A stretch of DNA of 64,000 nt from Streptomyces rimosus subsp. rimosus (lineage in GTDB: Bacteria > Actinomycetota > Actinomycetes > Streptomycetales > Streptomycetaceae), in the NCBI RefSeq assembly GCF_000720725.1, contig NZ_JOCQ01000037.1, forward strand, positions 1 through 64,000, read 5' to 3'. The notes beneath the pieces are model-generated. The model was not told the DNA's origin. It ran no database searches and saw only the letters and a list, made by a program, of their open reading frames with translations. Numbering within the stretch: position 1 is the stretch's first letter; each line of letters opens with the position of its first letter. Position numbers and translations under genes: made by a program. Shown here piece by piece: positions 61,686-64,000 of this stretch.

Positions 61686-63992
61686 TCACCCCAGCGTCAA
61701 GCGCGGCTTCGGTGCGTCCGTGCGGCCGGTGGGCGGGGTGCGGCTGCCCGCCCGGTACGGGAGGGGCCAGGGGGCGCCGGGGCCCGAGTAGTTCTGTTCG
61801 GCGGCCGCGTGCAGGGTCCAGTGCGGGTCGTACAGGTGCGGGCGGGCCAGTGCGCACAGGTCGGCGCGGCCCGCCAGGACCAGGGAGTTGACGTCGTCCC
61901 AGGAGGAGACGGCGCCCACCGCTATCACCGGGACGCCGAGCCGGTTGCGGATGCGGTCGGCGAACGGGGCCTGGTAGGAACGGCCGTACTCGGGCTGCTC
62001 GTCGGGGACGACCTGGCCGGTCGACACGTCGATGGCGGCGGCGCCGTGCGCGGCGAAGGCACGGGCGATCTCCACGGAGTCCTCGGCGGTGGTGCCGCCC
62101 TCGGCCCAGTCGGTGGCCGATATCCGGACGGTCATGGGCCGGTCGTCCGGCCAGACGGCGCGTACCGCGTCGAAGACCTCCAGCGGGAAGCGGAGCCGGG
62201 CGGCGAGGTCGCCGCCGTACGCGTCGGTGCGGCGGTTGGTGAGCGGGGAGAGGAAGCCGGAGAGCAGGTAGCCGTGGGCGCAGTGCAGTTCGAGGAGGTC
62301 GAAGCCGGCGCGGGCGGCGGACCGGGCGGAGCGTACGAACTGGTCGAGGACGGCGGCGAGTTCGGCTTCGGTCAGGGCGTGCGGTATCTGGTTGACGCCG
62401 GGGCGGTACGGGAGTGCGGAAGGTGCCACGACCGGCCAGTTGCCCTCCGGCAGCGGCTGGTCGATGCCTTCCCACATGAGGCGGGTGGAGCCCTTGCGGC
62501 CGGAGTGCCCGAGCTGGACGCCGATGGCGGTGCCGGGCGACCGCTCGTGCACGAAGTCGGTGACGCGGCGCCAGGCCGTCTCGTGCTCCGGCGCGTACAG
62601 GCCGGTGCAGCCGGGGGTGATGCGGCCCTCGGGGCTGACGCAGACCATCTCGGTCATCACCAGCCCGGCGCCACCGAGGGCGCGGGCGCCGAGGTGGACG
62701 AGGTGGAAGTCGCCCGGTGTGCCGTCGCCGTCGGCGCTGTACATGTCCATCGGGGAGACGACGACCCGGTTGCGCAGGGTCAGGCCGCCGAGCCGGAAGG
62801 GGGTGAACATGGGCGGGGTGCCCGCCGGGACACCGGCTTCCTCCTCGACTGCCGCGACGAAGCCCGGGTCGCGCAGCCGCAGGTTGTCGTGGGTGACCCG
62901 GCGGCTGCGGGTGAGCAGGTTGAAGGCGAAGCGGTGGGGTGGCTGACCGACGTACTCGGCCAGGTCCTCGAACCAGGCGAGGCTGGCGCGGGCGGCCCGC
63001 TGGGTGGAGGCGACGACGGGCCGCCGCTCGGCCTCGTACGCGGCCAGCGCGTCCGGGAGGGCGGGGTTCTCCTCCAGGCACGCGGCCAGCGCGAGGGCGT
63101 CCTCGACGGCCAGTTTGGTGCCGGAGCCGATGGAGAAGTGGGCGGTGTGCGCGGCGTCGCCGAGCAGCACCGTATTGCCGTGCGACCAGCGGTCGTTGAC
63201 GACGGTGCGGAACGCGATCCAGGCGGAGTTGTTGGAGCGCAGCGGCCGGCCGCTCAGCGCGTCGGAGAAGACCTTGGCGCACCACTCGGCCGACTCGCGC
63301 TCGTCGCAGCGGTCCAGTCCGGCCCGGCGCCAGACCTCCTCGCGCATCTCGACGATGACGGTGCTGGCGCCGTCCGGGTTTTCGGGGTCGGAGTCCGCGC
63401 GGGTGTACGGATAGCCGTGCAGCTGGACGACGCCGTGCTCGGTCTCGGCGATCTCGAAGCGGAACGCGTCGAAGGCGAAGTCGGCGGCGAGCCAGATGTA
63501 GCGGCAGCGGTGGGTGGTCAGGCGCGGGCCGAAGACGTCGGCGTGCGCGGTACGGGTGAGACTGTGCACGCCGTCGGCGGCGATGACCAGGTCGTGGCGC
63601 GCGGCCAGTTCGGCGGCGGGCGGGGCTTCGGTGCGGAAGTTCAGCCGTACGCCGAGGGCGCGGCAGCGCTCGTGCAGGACGCGCAGTAGCGTACGGCGGC
63701 CGAGGGCGGCGAAGCCGTGGCCGCCGGAGGTCAGGGTGCGCCCGCGGTGCACGATGTCGATGTCGTCCCAGCGCACGAACTCCCGCCGGAGCGCGCGGTG
63801 GACCTCGGGGTCGGCGTGCTCGATGCCGCCGAGGGTCTCGTCGGAGAGGACGACGCCGAAGCCGAAGGTGTCGTCGGGCGCGTTGCGTTCCCAGACGGTG
63901 ATGTCGCGGTCCGGGTCGAGGCGCTTGAGGAGGACGGCCGCGTACAGGCCGCCGGGGCCGCCCCCGATGACGGCCACCTTCCGGGCGCCCAC
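61686..63992 (-). CDS. Bifunctional salicylyl-CoA 5-hydroxylase-type monooxygenase/OYE fusion
   Basis: A 768-residue fusion. Residues 1-380 are a PHBH-type FAD monooxygenase with GGGPGG (about 10-15), DLVIAADG and LLGDAAHT; residues 395-768 are an old-yellow-enzyme FMN domain with FTPFRLGGLTLRNRVVVSPM, HCAHGYLLSGFLSP and ADLCALARPHL. This architecture matches SdgC salicylyl-CoA 5-hydroxylase and 2-aminobenzoyl-CoA monooxygenase/reductase. It would act on aryl-CoA from a ligase like the one at 53.8 kb. The GTG at 63992 is the likely start, but the right window edge is only 8 bp away and an upstream start cannot be excluded. Confidence 0.88.
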   Translation of the reverse strand: MGARKVAVIGGGPGGLYAAVLLKRLDPDRDITVWERNAPDDTFGFGVVLSDETLGGIEHADPEVHRALRREFVRWDDIDIVHRGRTLTSGGHGFAALGRRTLLRVLHERCRALGVRLNFRTEAPPAAELAARHDLVIAADGVHSLTRTAHADVFGPRLTTHRCRYIWLAADFAFDAFRFEIAETEHGVVQLHGYPYTRADSDPENPDGASTVIVEMREEVWRRAGLDRCDERESAEWCAKVFSDALSGRPLRSNNSAWIAFRTVVNDRWSHGNTVLLGDAAHTAHFSIGSGTKLAVEDALALAACLEENPALPDALAAYEAERRPVVASTQRAARASLAWFEDLAEYVGQPPHRFAFNLLTRSRRVTHDNLRLRDPGFVAAVEEEAGVPAGTPPMFTPFRLGGLTLRNRVVVSPMDMYSADGDGTPGDFHLVHLGARALGGAGLVMTEMVCVSPEGRITPGCTGLYAPEHETAWRRVTDFVHERSPGTAIGVQLGHSGRKGSTRLMWEGIDQPLPEGNWPVVAPSALPYRPGVNQIPHALTEAELAAVLDQFVRSARSAARAGFDLLELHCAHGYLLSGFLSPLTNRRTDAYGGDLAARLRFPLEVFDAVRAVWPDDRPMTVRISATDWAEGGTTAEDSVEIARAFAAHGAAAIDVSTGQVVPDEQPEYGRSYQAPFADRIRNRLGVPVIAVGAVSSWDDVNSLVLAGRADLCALARPHLYDPHWTLHAAAEQNYSGPGAPWPLPYRAGSRTPPTGRTDAPKPRLTLG

Positions 63993-64000
63993 CCTTACTT

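Overview
The window is high-GC DNA with dense, often translationally coupled genes, GTG starts and regulators typical of Streptomyces. Its left part follows an order I know from S. coelicolor (SCO6011 to SCO5998): xylH, xylG, xylF, rok7B7, ngcG, ngcF, ngcE, ..., aconitase, ..., HTH-MurA fusion. The species itself cannot be named from this sequence. No rRNA, tRNA, CRISPR array or prophage was seen.

Layout. (1) 0.6-13.9 kb is carbohydrate uptake and hydrolysis: a xylose-type ABC transporter, the ROK regulator, an N-acetylglucosamine/chitobiose-type ABC importer without its own ATPase, a divergent secreted GH92 mannosidase, and a secreted FG-GAP repeat protein. (2) 14.0-16.9 kb is aconitase with an iron-box-like palindrome upstream. 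(3) 16.9-18.6 kb is a small islet between imperfect inverted repeats, holding a transposase remnant and a secreted protein made of 37-residue Cys repeats. (4) 18.6-29.5 kb is accessory: a LysR/oxidoreductase pair, a methyltransferase, an iron-siderophore ABC operon behind a near-perfect iron box, an HTH/hydrolase pair behind a 20-bp perfect inverted repeat, and an Lrp/MFS pair. (5) 29.5-35.4 kb holds an XRE-MurA fusion, a DnaQ-BRCT-TerD fusion and a NERD helicase. (6) 35.5-43.2 kb is a DeoR-MFS-EIIA-like operon, a HAD hydrolase, and a three-gene operon (class III aminotransferase, inositol-phosphatase family, zinc dehydrogenase) with the composition of an azasugar (nojirimycin-type) pathway. 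(7) 43.3-52.3 kb has two small unknowns, a short-chain-fatty-acyl regulator, and a five-gene distal valine degradation operon preceded by a cobalamin riboswitch. (8) 52.3-64 kb is an aromatic acyl-CoA region (acyl-CoA dehydrogenase, benzoate-type CoA ligase, PaaX regulator, salicylyl-CoA 5-hydroxylase-type fusion) with a gamma-butyrolactone signalling locus between its parts (two ArpA/ScbR-like receptors, an AfsA-type synthase, an MDR reductase and ARE-like operators).

The most interesting parts are the putative azasugar operon with its neighbouring regulator and transporter, the B12 riboswitch in front of valine catabolism, the inverted-repeat islet with its Cys-repeat protein, and the hormone locus placed among aromatic-CoA genes.
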